Of a DNA stretch of 64,000 nt, positions 38,551-47,792 are shown piece after piece. Position 1 is the first letter of the stretch. Each line of letters begins with the position of its first letter. This DNA is from Patescibacteria group bacterium (GTDB taxonomy: Bacteria; Patescibacteriota; Minisyncoccia; Moranbacterales; GWC2-37-73), in the NCBI GenBank assembly GCA_022709545.1, contig JAKLIP010000003.1, forward strand, positions 1 to 64,000, given 5' to 3'. A program made the position numbers and the translations under genes. Under the pieces are notes generated by a model. It had not been told where the DNA came from. It ran no database searches and was given only the letters and a program-made list of their open reading frames with translations.

Positions 38551-39696
38551 TTATTCTTCCGTCCAAATACCTGGGCCTACTGGGCCGGAACATTTCTTGG
38601 TTCCATAGGCGTTAGAAATACATCCATTATCGCAAGTTTTGCCTTTGCAGGTGTTTTTTTCACAACCATTTGAGACACAGCAGGCACCGTCAGTTTTGAC
38701 GCCATCCATAAGCTTGCAGCCATTATTGCATTGCTTGCCTTGGCAGGTTCTTTGCTCGCAGTTATCTGCCTGACAGCAGCTCTGGTTGGTATAGGAACCA
38801 TTTAAGCTTCCATCCGTGCATTGTCTAGTTTCTTTGACACACTCTGATCCATAAGGTGCATAGCTGTCTTTATAGGCGTCGACTGAACTGCCGCTAGCTA
38901 CAGTTGTGCCCCAAGGCGTGGTGCAGGGACAAGGTGCTACGCTGCAGTTTTGGTTGGTGGCTGTTCCGCTCAAGACTCCATTGGTGCAGGTTCTATTTTG
39001 TTTGACACTATCACAGGATGATCCGCAGGCTACTGAACTTGAGGAGTAGGCATCAACTGATTGACCATTATCTATTGTTCCCCCCCAAGGCAGAGTACAA
39101 GTAGGATAAACAGTAGGACCAGTTGAGCTACCACTGAAATTAATCCACCCTAACTCATCTGACCAAGCATACCCACTCAGTTTTCCATCTGATGCAACTA
39201 ATACTCCATATTTAGACCCGTTTTGGGCTGTACCATTTAGTTTTATCCAACCTAGCCATCCTCCTGAATTACCAACTTTATAGGCATCTGCAATGCTCAC
39301 TATCCTTGCCCAGCCTTGCAAAGTGTTATCAGCAACACGTTTTGACACACAATTACCATCAGGACAGCCACTGAGATATCCGCCAGAATTATCAAAGGCA
39401 ATATACCCCAAATTTTCGCTCCAGGCATATCCGCTCAAATCACCTCCAGAAGAAGAAGTTGGTATATTTAAGCCATAAGAAACACTACCTCCTGCCCCTG
39501 AATTTATATTATTAGCGCTAATCCAGCCAACACCCGTCTTATTCCCAGCTCCGTCATCGCTTCCTCCCCAAAGCCAACCTGATCCGTTTTCTGATGTTCC
39601 GGCATTTACTTTTAAAATGCTTGCTACAGCAAAAATCATGCAAAAAACAATTGCTGCTATTCCATATTTGATTAAAAATTTTTTTTGTTTTGACAT
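38551..39696 (-). CDS. Secreted Cys-rich protein with GYAWS repeats
   Basis: A 381-residue exported protein. The signal peptide is at 1-32 (basic start, FLIKYGIAAIVFCMIFAVAS, cleavage near VNAG). Residues about 33-190 hold several (G)YAWSxxLG(W/Y)I(A/N)F units (GYAWSENLGYIAF, GYAWSDELGWINF) and GWISANN. The final 180 residues contain about 35 cysteines. They include two CTxPWGxT(I/V)xxGxSVDAY units and short CxGKxCxNGC knots, probably disulfide-bonded. Likely a surface or released protein; function unknown. It is rich in GC relative to its surroundings. No SD. Confidence 0.75.
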   Translation of the reverse strand: MSKQKKFLIKYGIAAIVFCMIFAVASILKVNAGTSENGSGWLWGGSDDGAGNKTGVGWISANNINSGAGGSVSYGLNIPTSSSGGDLSGYAWSENLGYIAFDNSGGYLSGCPDGNCVSKRVADNTLQGWARIVSIADAYKVGNSGGWLGWIKLNGTAQNGSKYGVLVASDGKLSGYAWSDELGWINFSGSSTGPTVYPTCTLPWGGTIDNGQSVDAYSSSSVACGSSCDSVKQNRTCTNGVLSGTATNQNCSVAPCPCTTPWGTTVASGSSVDAYKDSYAPYGSECVKETRQCTDGSLNGSYTNQSCCQADNCEQRTCQGKQCNNGCKLMDGVKTDGACCVSNGCEKNTCKGKTCDNGCISNAYGTKKCSGPVGPGIWTEE

Positions 39697-39777
39697 AAGT
39701 TAAAATTAATAAATATTTTAAAAATTAATTTTTAATAAAAAGTATAATCCGGAATATTTAATTTAATTTTTTATTAT

Positions 39778-40725
39778 TTAATAACATCCTCTTTCAGTAA
39801 TAGTTGCTGTGCAAGTTGAAGTATCATATGCCGAACATGTATAATCAAACCAATAATTTATGTATCTATAATTATCGACTTTGCATGTTTCCGCAGAAGC
39901 ATTACTGAATACATGACTACCAGTAGTGCAAGAAACGGCTGGACATTTTGAAACATTATTAGTTGTTCCATTACAAGTTTTTACAGTAGTAGTTGAATAA
40001 TTTTTATATGATGACCATCCACTTGGACAACTGCTTTGAGAAAATTTACAAAAATTCTTATCTCCATCACTCACCAAGATTCCACCTGCACTAGTACAAT
40101 CATCAGTAGAATGATATGTTCCATAAAGAAATATTCTCCCTGAATTGTTTGTGCAACGAATATAAGCTGTCACGTCTGTACAACCTATATTCATACATTG
40201 CCATCCATTTTCTCCAATGGGCCTGCCCCCATAACCAGAAGAGTCACTATCATCGCATACATCTCTTCCCCAGCAACCGCCACCTACCATCGTATCACCG
40301 CTAAAGCAATATATAGGATCAGTGGTTTTAACTTCTCTAGTATAGAGAGGTCCTATGGTAGTACCCGCGTTTCCACTGATACTCATTTCGCTCAACCACT
40401 TACCAGTACTTCTCAAATAAACATCGTTAACGTCTATGTTTCCGCTAGCGCCTTTATCTGGATTTGGGGTTTGTGTCCCAACTCCCACATTACCATGAAC
40501 AAAAAGACTGTTTAAAACATCTAAAAATGCTCCGCTAACACCCAAGCTTCCTGCCTTGTTTTGGAGAATATCACTTGTATTTATTGGGGCGCCAACATTG
40601 CCATCTGGAGCTGTTGCAGTCGGTTCAGTCCAAGCTTTGGCAAATTGAATGACACAACCAAGAGTTATTCCGATTATAGCTACGCTTACCCAATATGAGA
40701 TACCCTTCGTTGTTTTTAATTTCAT
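39778..40725 (-). CDS. Secreted AWTEP-family protein, copy 2
   Basis: A 315-residue exported protein sharing the family head: a signal/anchor (GISYWVSVAIIGITLGCVIQF) ending in KAWTEPTATAPDGNVGAPINTS, then KAGSLGVSGAFLD and one HGNVGVGTQTP unit. The remaining 200 residues differ from the relatives, with about 18 cysteines and many Ser, Thr, Gly and Tyr. The constant head with a variable, disulfide-rich tail suggests a displayed module. It is 22 bases downstream of copy 3, same direction. Confidence 0.7.
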   Translation of the reverse strand: MKLKTTKGISYWVSVAIIGITLGCVIQFAKAWTEPTATAPDGNVGAPINTSDILQNKAGSLGVSGAFLDVLNSLFVHGNVGVGTQTPNPDKGASGNIDVNDVYLRSTGKWLSEMSISGNAGTTIGPLYTREVKTTDPIYCFSGDTMVGGGCWGRDVCDDSDSSGYGGRPIGENGWQCMNIGCTDVTAYIRCTNNSGRIFLYGTYHSTDDCTSAGGILVSDGDKNFCKFSQSSCPSGWSSYKNYSTTTVKTCNGTTNNVSKCPAVSCTTGSHVFSNASAETCKVDNYRYINYWFDYTCSAYDTSTCTATITERGCY

Positions 40726-40747
40726 AATTTATATTTTATTCAAAAAA

Positions 40748-42448
40748 TTACTGTAAAAGTTCTGAATGCCATGTATTATTACTATTTACATATTGATAAC
40801 TACTACAACCTGCTGGTGCTGATGTTTGACAAACTCCGTCTCCTGAAGTCAGATAGAAGTTAGGTATAGCCGTACTTGCTATAACACCATTAACGCACTT
40901 TACAGCAAATGTTATAGCTCCTTCGACACTACCCTCATTATCCCCAAAACAAGTACATCTCCAACCACTCCAAGCACATGACCCGCCTGCGGACTGCCAT
41001 GAAGCTAATCCACTAGCGTCAGAAGTCAACACCTTACCTGCACCTTGGGTTCCGTCAGTGATTTTAACCTTGCCACTAATGTCCAGTTTAGCAGTAGGAC
41101 TGGTTGTACCGATACCGACATTGCCGGCAAAATAACTCTTAGGTCCAGCTCCGTAAAAATCATGACCAGTAGATGTTCCTTTTCCATAAATACCTATAAT
41201 TCCAGTACCAACAACACCATAGTTGCCTCCGTTAGCAACGACGGCATATCCTCCACCAGTAGCATAAACTCCATAATCACTACCCCAAGCATTAACACCA
41301 GTAACACCTTCTCCGCGGATACCGGTTGGTCCATAACCATAAATACCATAAGTACTGCCATTTCCGTATACACCGTATATACCGCCTTGACCAACAACGC
41401 CAACAGCATCAGAACCAACGTTTCCGTAACCATAAACACCCCTAGAACCCTCGCCTCTAACACCGAGTCCATAAGAAGCACTGTTTTTCCCATAGACACC
41501 AGCTCCGTTTTGATTGCCAGCAGTGCTATAACCTTCAACGCCATAAGTTCCTGTACCATATATGGCAGCATTACTATCTCCACCGCTTCCCACGGAAAGT
41601 TTAGATAAAGGACTAGTTGTGCCAACTCCAACATTGCCATTATTATAATAAATCGATGTTCCATTTGTTACCCATTGACTTGAACCGCCACCAGCTGCTG
41701 GCGTTTGCCACGAAGCTAAACCATTGGCATCGGAAGTCAACACCTTGCCTGCACCCTGGGTTCCGTCAGTAATTTTAACCTTGCCGCTAATATCCAGTTT
41801 AGCAGTAGGACTGGTTGTGCCAACTCCAACATTGCCGGCGCTATTCAATGTCATGTAAGGCGAAGTGTAGGATGGGCCAATATAATAATAATTTAAGGAA
41901 TCAGCTGCACCAAAGACCCCAAAACCTCCTCTATTTGTGTTTGAGCTGCCTCTAAAAAAATAACCCATATTCCATCCACCAGTATCACCTTTTATACTAA
42001 TACTTCCAACATTATTGCCAGTAGGACTAAATATTATAGGCCTAGGTCCATTAACCGTTACAATACCATTATTTCCTAAAATCAAGGGTGAAATTCCAGT
42101 TGTTCTGTCAAAAAAAGAAATATTCCCATCATCCCCTCCGCTAGGATATATTTCCCATTGATGTCCTCCGCTGTAATAGGTCGTATCGGTATTTCTGAAA
42201 ACTACGCGGTTTGAACCGCCATAATTACCATCTACAAGCACCGTTCCCTTAACTTGCAATGCACCTGTTACGCCTAAAGATCCATTTTTAACTTGAGGAG
42301 CCGTACCAGTATTTATTGGCGCGCCAACATTACCATTTGGCGCTGTTGCAGTCGGTTCAGTCCAAGCTCTGGCAAACTGAACGGTACAGCCAACAATTGT
42401 CGCAATTATAGCTATACTTGCCCAGTATGTAATATTTTTTGTTTTCAT
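40748..42448 (-). CDS. Secreted AWTEP-family protein, copy 3, with YGVxG repeats
   Basis: A 566-residue exported protein with the same head (KNITYWASIAIIATIVGCT...RAWTEPTATAP). The middle holds two KLDISGKVKITDG cassettes, each followed by GKVLTSDA(N/S)GLASW. Between them lie about 15 short YG(V/I)xGxG-type units (about nt 41160-41560), a pattern expected to form a beta-helical fibre as in phage tail fibres. The last 75 residues carry a few cysteines. It probably forms a trimeric or fibrous surface structure (inference). Confidence 0.72.
   Translation of the reverse strand: MKTKNITYWASIAIIATIVGCTVQFARAWTEPTATAPNGNVGAPINTGTAPQVKNGSLGVTGALQVKGTVLVDGNYGGSNRVVFRNTDTTYYSGGHQWEIYPSGGDDGNISFFDRTTGISPLILGNNGIVTVNGPRPIIFSPTGNNVGSISIKGDTGGWNMGYFFRGSSNTNRGGFGVFGAADSLNYYYIGPSYTSPYMTLNSAGNVGVGTTSPTAKLDISGKVKITDGTQGAGKVLTSDANGLASWQTPAAGGGSSQWVTNGTSIYYNNGNVGVGTTSPLSKLSVGSGGDSNAAIYGTGTYGVEGYSTAGNQNGAGVYGKNSASYGLGVRGEGSRGVYGYGNVGSDAVGVVGQGGIYGVYGNGSTYGIYGYGPTGIRGEGVTGVNAWGSDYGVYATGGGYAVVANGGNYGVVGTGIIGIYGKGTSTGHDFYGAGPKSYFAGNVGIGTTSPTAKLDISGKVKITDGTQGAGKVLTSDASGLASWQSAGGSCAWSGWRCTCFGDNEGSVEGAITFAVKCVNGVIASTAIPNFYLTSGDGVCQTSAPAGCSSYQYVNSNNTWHSELLQ
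40995..41126 (-). repeat. KLD-cassette repeat, copy B
   Basis: About 130 bases encoding VGIGTTSPTAKLDISGK through GLASW. It is nearly the same at the DNA level as copy C (41705-41838) and similar to copy A at 10851-10973. Direct orientation with copy C, 710 bases apart within one gene, offers a substrate for recombination. Confidence 0.7.
41705..41838 (-). repeat. KLD-cassette repeat, copy C
   Basis: Second copy in the same gene. Long stretches are identical to copy B (for example the 20 bases around GTTGACTTC and TTTAGCAGTAGGACTGGTTG on the plus strand), with mostly third-position changes elsewhere. Confidence 0.7.
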
Positions 42449-42478
42449 TTATTTATTTTTTATTTAATTATTATTGTT

Positions 42479-43129
42479 TTATTTTATGGTATTAGCAATA
42501 GATGTTACATCCACATTGGCATCGGTTACTATACTAGGAATTTCTTGTGCATCTATCTGAATAGCTATAAATTCTTTTTTATTCTTTATGTTTTCATTAG
42601 CCATAACTGTGATATTTTGATTTTCCTTAAGCTCTGATAATTTTATCTCTTTATTTTCAAAAGGACTTGGAGACAATGGTATATTTTCTATTTGAGAAGG
42701 ATCGTTTTTAACCTGTAGCTGTTTCATTTTTTCATCAAAAGCATCCATTTCCTTCTTAAATTGAGCTGGATCTTTTTCAAAAACTAAATTTATTTTGGTG
42801 TTTGAATCAACTGTAACTGTCCTAATGTCTGCTTTTGAATCTGATAAATAATTGGCTGAACTAATTTTAAATGTCAATTTATTGCCGTCTATTTTTTGAA
42901 TTGTACCACTGACAATTTTTGTTTCTTTATCAGACAGCAAGTTTGATGGCTGATTAATGGCATTGCCATTGATCCTATTTACTCCATAATTAGCAGAAGA
43001 GAGACACGATGTTTGACTGGAAATTTTTAATCCAACCATAATTCCTAATGAAAAAATTATCACAATTATCAAAACTCCAATTATTCCAATCAAAATTTTA
43101 TTTGAAATGTTTTCGTATTTATTTGACAT
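42479..43129 (-). CDS. Membrane-anchored protein, DUF5666-like outer domain
   Basis: A 216-residue protein with a short inner tail, one membrane helix (about 11-35) and an outer domain. Residues about 70-110 read VSGTIQKIDGNKLTFKI...RTVTVDSNTKI, like the small OB/beta-barrel domain often called DUF5666. A charged helical stretch (FKKEMDAFDEKMKQL) and a second strand-rich part (ENQNITVMANENI) follow. Function unknown. It lies 30 bases upstream of the AWTEP gene at 40748 and may be cotranscribed. Confidence 0.65.
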   Translation of the reverse strand: MSNKYENISNKILIGIIGVLIIVIIFSLGIMVGLKISSQTSCLSSANYGVNRINGNAINQPSNLLSDKETKIVSGTIQKIDGNKLTFKISSANYLSDSKADIRTVTVDSNTKINLVFEKDPAQFKKEMDAFDEKMKQLQVKNDPSQIENIPLSPSPFENKEIKLSELKENQNITVMANENIKNKKEFIAIQIDAQEIPSIVTDANVDVTSIANTIK

Positions 43130-43233
43130 TTTTTTATATTTAAATTATTTATTTTTTAATTACTTTAATAAATATTCAAGTTATTCTGTTTTTGGCAATT
43201 TTTTACATTTTTTATAAAAATTGTCTTAAAAGA

Positions 43234-43560
43234 TTATAATTCTTTTAATTTTTCATTAATTTCCTCTTCTGTTTGGACATCTTGCTTTATGTCTGATTTC
43301 TCGCGGATATTATCCAATTCTTTTATTTGTTTTTCCACTTCTTCCTGTGTTGGAGCAGAAACTCCCTGTTGCTTTCTCAACTCATCCATTTCCTGAAGTT
43401 GCTGCTGGGTTTTTAAATCAATCGCTGAAGTTTGGTTTTCATTTTGAACTTGCGAATTTGTTTCTTTTTCACTATATGCATTTAAAAGAATTACACCTAC
43501 AATAATAAGGGTTATGACTGCTATACCAATTAGTATAGCCATTTGTTGTTTTTTGTTCAT
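43234..43560 (-). CDS. Small membrane protein with coiled-coil tail
   Basis: A 108-residue protein. A membrane helix at residues about 8-28 (MAILIGIAVITLIIVGVILL) is followed by a Gln/Glu/Lys-rich segment with heptad-like spacing (LQEMDELRKQ, VEKQIKELDNIREK, EEEINEKLKEL), probably a coiled coil. No family recognised. It has its own promoter at 43605-43613 and stands at the head of the surface-gene block. Confidence 0.65.
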   Translation of the reverse strand: MNKKQQMAILIGIAVITLIIVGVILLNAYSEKETNSQVQNENQTSAIDLKTQQQLQEMDELRKQQGVSAPTQEEVEKQIKELDNIREKSDIKQDVQTEEEINEKLKEL

Positions 43561-43604
43561 TTTTTATTTTTTAATTTTATTTAAAAAGAGTCTTTTATAT
43601 TAAA

Positions 43605-43613
43605 ATTATACCA
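43605..43613 (-). promoter_or_regulatory. Extended -10 promoter of the 43234-43560 gene
   Basis: Leftward TGG-TATAAT (TATAAT at 43605-43610 with the TGn extension). No good -35. Start predicted near 43598, leader about 38 bases. Confidence 0.45.
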
Positions 43614-43675
43614 CTTCAATCGAAAATAATAAAATATAGAAAAAGTTTAGTTATGCACAGTTTAATTATAAAAAA

Positions 43676-43697
43676 CATGCCCCTGCTATTGGCATGC
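43676..43697 (-). terminator. Terminator after rsmI
   Basis: CATGCC, 10-base loop, GGCATG, then TTTTTTAT leftward; 24 bases past the rsmI stop. Confidence 0.8.
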
Positions 43698-43720
43698 TTA
43701 TAAAATAAATTTGATATTAT

Positions 43721-44389
43721 TTAATATATAATAATTGTAAATTCTCCCTTTAGTTTACTCGGATTTTTTGTAAAATATTCAGAAACTTCAGCAAAATTCC
43801 CGCGTATAATTTCTTCGAATAGCTTGGTCATTTCGCGTCCTATTATTATATGCTTATTCAAGCCATTTTTTTTCAATAATTCAATATTTTTTAAAATTCG
43901 ATGCGGAGAATCATAATACACAGCAGGATATTTAGTTTCAGATAATAATTTAAAAAATTTCTCTCTTCCCTTTTTATGAGGAGGAAAGCCTAAAAAAACA
44001 AACTGCTGCATATCTACCCCGGCTATACTTATGAGAGTAGTCATGGCTGCTACTCCGGGAATTGGTATGACATCAATATCTTCCGCAATGGCTGCGGCTA
44101 CAAGTTTATTGCCTGGATCAGAAATTCCTGGAGTTCCAGCATCACTAGCGTAAGCTATATTCTTTCCGGCATTAAGTTCCGATATAATTCTATCAAATCT
44201 AATCTTTCCACTGTGTTGATGCAAGGAAACAAGAGGTTTGGATATGTTATAATGAGAAAGCAATTTACTTGTCACTCTGGTATCTTCGCACGCAATCAGA
44301 TCAGACTCTTTTAAAGTACTAAGAGCTCTCAGTGTAATATCTTCCAGATTGCCAATAGGAGTGGCTATAATATGTAAAATTCCTTTCAT
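43721..44389 (-). CDS. rsmI: 16S rRNA (cytidine-2'-O)-methyltransferase RsmI
   Basis: RsmI methylates the ribose of C1402 in 16S rRNA. The tetrapyrrole-methylase fold is recognisable from ATPIGNLEDITLRAL near residue 9. CEDTRVTSKLL, SLHQHS, SDAGTPGISDPG and PIPGVAAMTTLIS follow. Length 222 is shorter than the usual 280, lacking the C-terminal extension, which is common in reduced genomes. It is divergent from the next gene with 20 bases between start codons. Confidence 0.93.
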   Translation of the reverse strand: MKGILHIIATPIGNLEDITLRALSTLKESDLIACEDTRVTSKLLSHYNISKPLVSLHQHSGKIRFDRIISELNAGKNIAYASDAGTPGISDPGNKLVAAAIAEDIDVIPIPGVAAMTTLISIAGVDMQQFVFLGFPPHKKGREKFFKLLSETKYPAVYYDSPHRILKNIELLKKNGLNKHIIIGREMTKLFEEIIRGNFAEVSEYFTKNPSKLKGEFTIIIY

Positions 44390-44409
44390 AATTCTATAAA
44401 AACAATAAT

Positions 44410-44877
44410 ATGATATTAACTACTCATGCTTTGATCGGAGCTGCCTTGGGTAAAAATATTCCGAATCCATGGATCATAGTTACCATTGTTATTCCGCTTC
44501 ATTTTCTAATGGATCATTTTAGACACGGAGAATATATTGAATCACCTCATAAAAAAACGAGTATTAAAAATATTTGGTGGAAAGCTTTATTAGATTTCAG
44601 TATTGGAATGTTATTCCTTTTTTGTTTTATAAATTATAAAAATTTTGACTATACAGCCATACGCAATATAATTTTAGGAACATTTTTTTCATTATTTCCT
44701 GATATGCTGACAGTGCTGTACTGGATTCTTCGCTGGCCTTTTCTTAAAAAAATTCACGATTTTCATGTTTGGTGCCACAAGTATCCACCTTTTTCCAGTG
44801 AAAGACAATGGAATTTAAGAAATGCACTTAATGATATTACTTTCTCAGTGTTAGCTTTGTTATTGCTTCTTTTTTAA
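44410..44877 (+). CDS. Small YdjM/DUF457-like membrane protein
   Basis: A 155-residue membrane protein with about four helices. Conserved-looking His/Asp residues include TTHALIGAALGK at the start, HFLMDHFRHG near residue 31, FPDMLTVLYW near residue 96 and FHVWCHK near residue 118. This resembles the YdjM/DUF457 group of putative membrane metal-dependent hydrolases. The role is unknown. A TATAAA lies 9 bases before the ATG, so the leader should be only a few bases. It is convergent with the second uvrA. Confidence 0.6.
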   Translation: MILTTHALIGAALGKNIPNPWIIVTIVIPLHFLMDHFRHGEYIESPHKKTSIKNIWWKALLDFSIGMLFLFCFINYKNFDYTAIRNIILGTFFSLFPDMLTVLYWILRWPFLKKIHDFHVWCHKYPPFSSERQWNLRNALNDITFSVLALLLLLF

Positions 44878-44896
44878 ATTTTATAATTACAATCTT

Positions 44897-47692
44897 TTAA
44901 AGATATTTTGCCGTCCAGCTTTTCTTATCTTTTTTGAGCTTGTCAGGAGTACCTTCAAATGTAATATACCCCCCAGATTCTCCACCATCAGGACCGAGTT
45001 CAATAACCCAATCTGCGTCTTTTATCACATCCAGGTTGTGTTCAACCACAATAACTGTATTCCCTTTATCCACTAATGCATTCAAAACTGATAATAACTT
45101 CTTTATGTCTTCAAAATGAAGCCCGGCAGTAGGTTCATCTAAAATATACAAGGTGTTGCCAGTTGATTTACGTGCTAATTCTGTAGCTAACTTTATGCGT
45201 TGCGCTTCCCCGCCAGAAAGGTTAGTGGCGCTTTGGCCAAGTTTCAAATATCCCAAGCCCACATCTTCCATTGTTTTTAATTTTTCTGAAATTAAGGGAT
45301 TGCGAGTAAAAAATTTGAGAGCTAATCTTACATCCATGTCTAAAATCTGCGCAATATTAAATCCTTTGTATTCTATCTCTAGTGTTTTTTTACTAAATCT
45401 TGTGCCATCGCAAGCTTCACATTTTACATATACATCAGGAAGCAGATGCATTTCGATTTTTTTAAGTCCTTCCCCTTGGCAAACTTCGCAGCGTCCACCT
45501 TTCATATTAAAGCTGAATCGGCTAGCAGTGTACCCTCTATTTTTTGCTTCCTCCGTTTCAGCAAACAAATCACGTATATGTGAAAACACTCCTGTATATG
45601 TAGCCGCATTTGAACGCGGAGTTCTTCCGATAGGAGCTTGATTTATACTGATAACTTTTTTAATATTCTCAAAGCCTTTTATTTTTTTATGTTTGCCAGG
45701 AAGTTCCTTAGTTCCGTAAAAATGGCGGGAAAGAGCTTTGGATAGAATATCTTTCACCAGAGTAGACTTTCCACTACCTGAAACTCCGCAAATTGAAACT
45801 AATTTCTGAAGTGGGATCTTTATGTCTATTTTTTTAAGATTATGCTCCTCTGCATCTAGAATTTCTATAAATTTTCCACTGCCATTCCGGTATTTATTTT
45901 TATTGGAAACTTTTTTCTTTTTAGATAGGTACTGAGCTGTAATATTATTAGAATTCAAAAGTTTTTTATAATTACCTTCAAAAACAACGACTCCGCCTTC
46001 TTCTCCTGCTCCAGGTCCCATATCAATAATCCAGTCTGCTGATTTTATTATGCTTTCATCGTGTTCTACAACAATAATTGAATTTCCCACACTTTGAAGT
46101 TTTTTCATGGTATCTATAAGTTTTTCAGTATCACGATTATGAAGTCCTATAGATGGTTCATCTAAAACATACACTATGCCCATCAACTGAGAATTGAGTT
46201 GTGCTGCTAGTCTTATGCGTTGCGCTTCTCCGCCGGAAATAGTTTGAGCGCTTCTTCCAAGATTCAAGTATTCCAATCCTACATTTTTGAGTGATGCGAG
46301 CCTACCAATAATTTCACGTATTATAGAACGACTTATCTCTTTTTCTTGGCTGTTTTGATCCCATTTTTCCCAGTTTTTAAAAAATTCATCCAAACAATCA
46401 ATACTCATCAAAACTAAATCATTAATATTTTTTCCTTGAACTTCAACAGCCAAAAATTCTCTTTTCAGTCTTTTGCCACCACAGGCTTCACATACATGTT
46501 CGGTCATATATTTTTCAATTTCAGCACGTACATAATCAGATTTTGTTTCAAAATATTTATTTTCAAGCATCGGTATAACTCCACTGAATTCTTCATCTCC
46601 GTAAAGAACTACTCTCAGTTGCTGTTCTGAGAGTTTTTTAACAGGAACATTCATTGAAAATTTATATTTCTTCGAAACATCTTTCAATATCATCAGCTGG
46701 GAATTCTGTCCGCTAATTTTTCCGCCTGATTTACTCCATGGTTGTATCGCACCTTCCATAAGAGAAAGGTTTTTATTAGGAATAACCAATTCCTCATTAA
46801 CTTTTAATATATAACCTAAACCACTGCACACACTGCATGCTCCTTCTGGACTATTGAAAGAAAAGTGTCTGGGGGTTATTTCTTTTATTTTAATTCCACA
46901 ATTGCTGCAGAAAAAATCCTGGTTATAATTGCTTTCTTTAGAATTATCAAAAAGTACTTTCATTGAATTCCCCCCTATTTTCATAGCTGTTTCTATTGAA
47001 TCAGCTATTCTTTCAATATCTGGATTCTTTTTATCCAAAACAATCCTGTCGATGACCACTTCTATTTCTGCGTTGTTATATTCATCAATCGACATTAGAG
47101 CTTCAGCAACAGGAATAATTTTCTCTTTTATTCTAATTCTTGCATATCCCATTTGCTGAATATGTTTTAAGGCATCTCTGCTGTTCATGCTATCTTTTGG
47201 TTTCGACAGAATAGCAATTTGGGTATTATGAGAAAATGACAAAATTTCATCTAAAATTTCTTTATTAGAACGTTTTTGCATAGATGTTCCACATTGCGGA
47301 CAATGAGGTATTCCGACTTTGGCAAATAAAATTCTTAGATAATCATAGATTTCTGTAAGAGTTCCGACTGTTGAGCGAGGTGAACGAGAAATGCTTTTTT
47401 GGTCAATAGATATTGGCGGACTCAAATTCTCAATTTTATCTACATCTGGCTTTATTGATGGATCAAGAAAATTCCTGGCATATGAAGAGAGGCTTTCCAT
47501 ATAACGACGATTGCCTTCGGCGTAGATCGTATCAAAAGCTAAAGAGGACTTTCCTGATCCAGAAAGTCCAGTAATTACAACAAATTTGTCACGCGGGATA
47601 TCAACATCTATATTTTTAAGATTATTTACGCGTGCACCCTTGATAATGATGTCGCCTGTATTCTTTCTCGTAGAAGATTTTTTTGAAGACAT
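44897..47692 (-). CDS. UvrA paralogue (second UvrA of the window)
   Basis: A 931-residue UvrA-like protein with two ABC ATPase modules and the full set of inserts. Walker [11 protein letters not shown] is near residue 38 and [10 protein letters not shown] near residue 637; the signature stretches [11 protein letters not shown] and [11 protein letters not shown] are present. Zinc pairs are CPQC, CSNC...CSVC and CEVC...CEAC. The UvrB-binding region between the first zinc pair and the next is kept, unlike the short UvrA2 of Deinococcus. It is about 65% identical to the other UvrA over the first 120 residues (my count by eye). It has a promoter nearly the same as that of uvrB. It may be a damage-specific or backup recognition subunit. 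Confidence 0.9.
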   Translation of the reverse strand: MSSKKSSTRKNTGDIIIKGARVNNLKNIDVDIPRDKFVVITGLSGSGKSSLAFDTIYAEGNRRYMESLSSYARNFLDPSIKPDVDKIENLSPPISIDQKSISRSPRSTVGTLTEIYDYLRILFAKVGIPHCPQCGTSMQKRSNKEILDEILSFSHNTQIAILSKPKDSMNSRDALKHIQQMGYARIRIKEKIIPVAEALMSIDEYNNAEIEVVIDRIVLDKKNPDIERIADSIETAMKIGGNSMKVLFDNSKESNYNQDFFCSNCGIKIKEITPRHFSFNSPEGACSVCSGLGYILKVNEELVIPNKNLSLMEGAIQPWSKSGGKISGQNSQLMILKDVSKKYKFSMNVPVKKLSEQQLRVVLYGDEEFSGVIPMLENKYFETKSDYVRAEIEKYMTEHVCEACGGKRLKREFLAVEVQGKNINDLVLMSIDCLDEFFKNWEKWDQNSQEKEISRSIIREIIGRLASLKNVGLEYLNLGRSAQTISGGEAQRIRLAAQLNSQLMGIVYVLDEPSIGLHNRDTEKLIDTMKKLQSVGNSIIVVEHDESIIKSADWIIDMGPGAGEEGGVVVFEGNYKKLLNSNNITAQYLSKKKKVSNKNKYRNGSGKFIEILDAEEHNLKKIDIKIPLQKLVSICGVSGSGKSTLVKDILSKALSRHFYGTKELPGKHKKIKGFENIKKVISINQAPIGRTPRSNAATYTGVFSHIRDLFAETEEAKNRGYTASRFSFNMKGGRCEVCQGEGLKKIEMHLLPDVYVKCEACDGTRFSKKTLEIEYKGFNIAQILDMDVRLALKFFTRNPLISEKLKTMEDVGLGYLKLGQSATNLSGGEAQRIKLATELARKSTGNTLYILDEPTAGLHFEDIKKLLSVLNALVDKGNTVIVVEHNLDVIKDADWVIELGPDGGESGGYITFEGTPDKLKKDKKSWTAKYL

Positions 47693-47727
47693 ATTTTATA
47701 TAAGCATTAAATACTCGCTAATTAAAA

Positions 47728-47756
47728 ATGATACCAGAAAAAACGATAATTGTAAA
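47728..47756 (-). promoter_or_regulatory. Promoter of the second uvrA, shared with uvrB
   Basis: Leftward -35 TTTACA (47751-47756), 17-bp spacer, -10 TATCAT (47728-47733). The spacer ATTATCGTTTTTTCTGG matches that of uvrB in 13 of 17 positions, far more than unrelated promoters here. Confidence 0.65.
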
Positions 47757-47792
47757 CCCCTAAACTATTGCACTAGAAAGTCTTTTTTATTT

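Noticed and set aside
41045-41608. A 187-codon plus-strand frame antisense to the AWTEP copy 3 gene
   Set aside because: Composition (Ser, Thr, Ile, Asn) mirrors the Gly/Tyr/Val repeats on the coding strand; no promoter or SD.
10458-42448. Diversity-generating retroelement acting on the AWTEP tails
   Set aside because: No reverse transcriptase or template/variable repeat pair is in the window; the cassette repeats lie in conserved parts, not at the C-terminal variable ends.
44897-47692. Second UvrA as a drug-export ABC protein
   Set aside because: It has no membrane partner, and zinc modules and the UvrB-binding region are intact, so a DNA-repair role is more likely.
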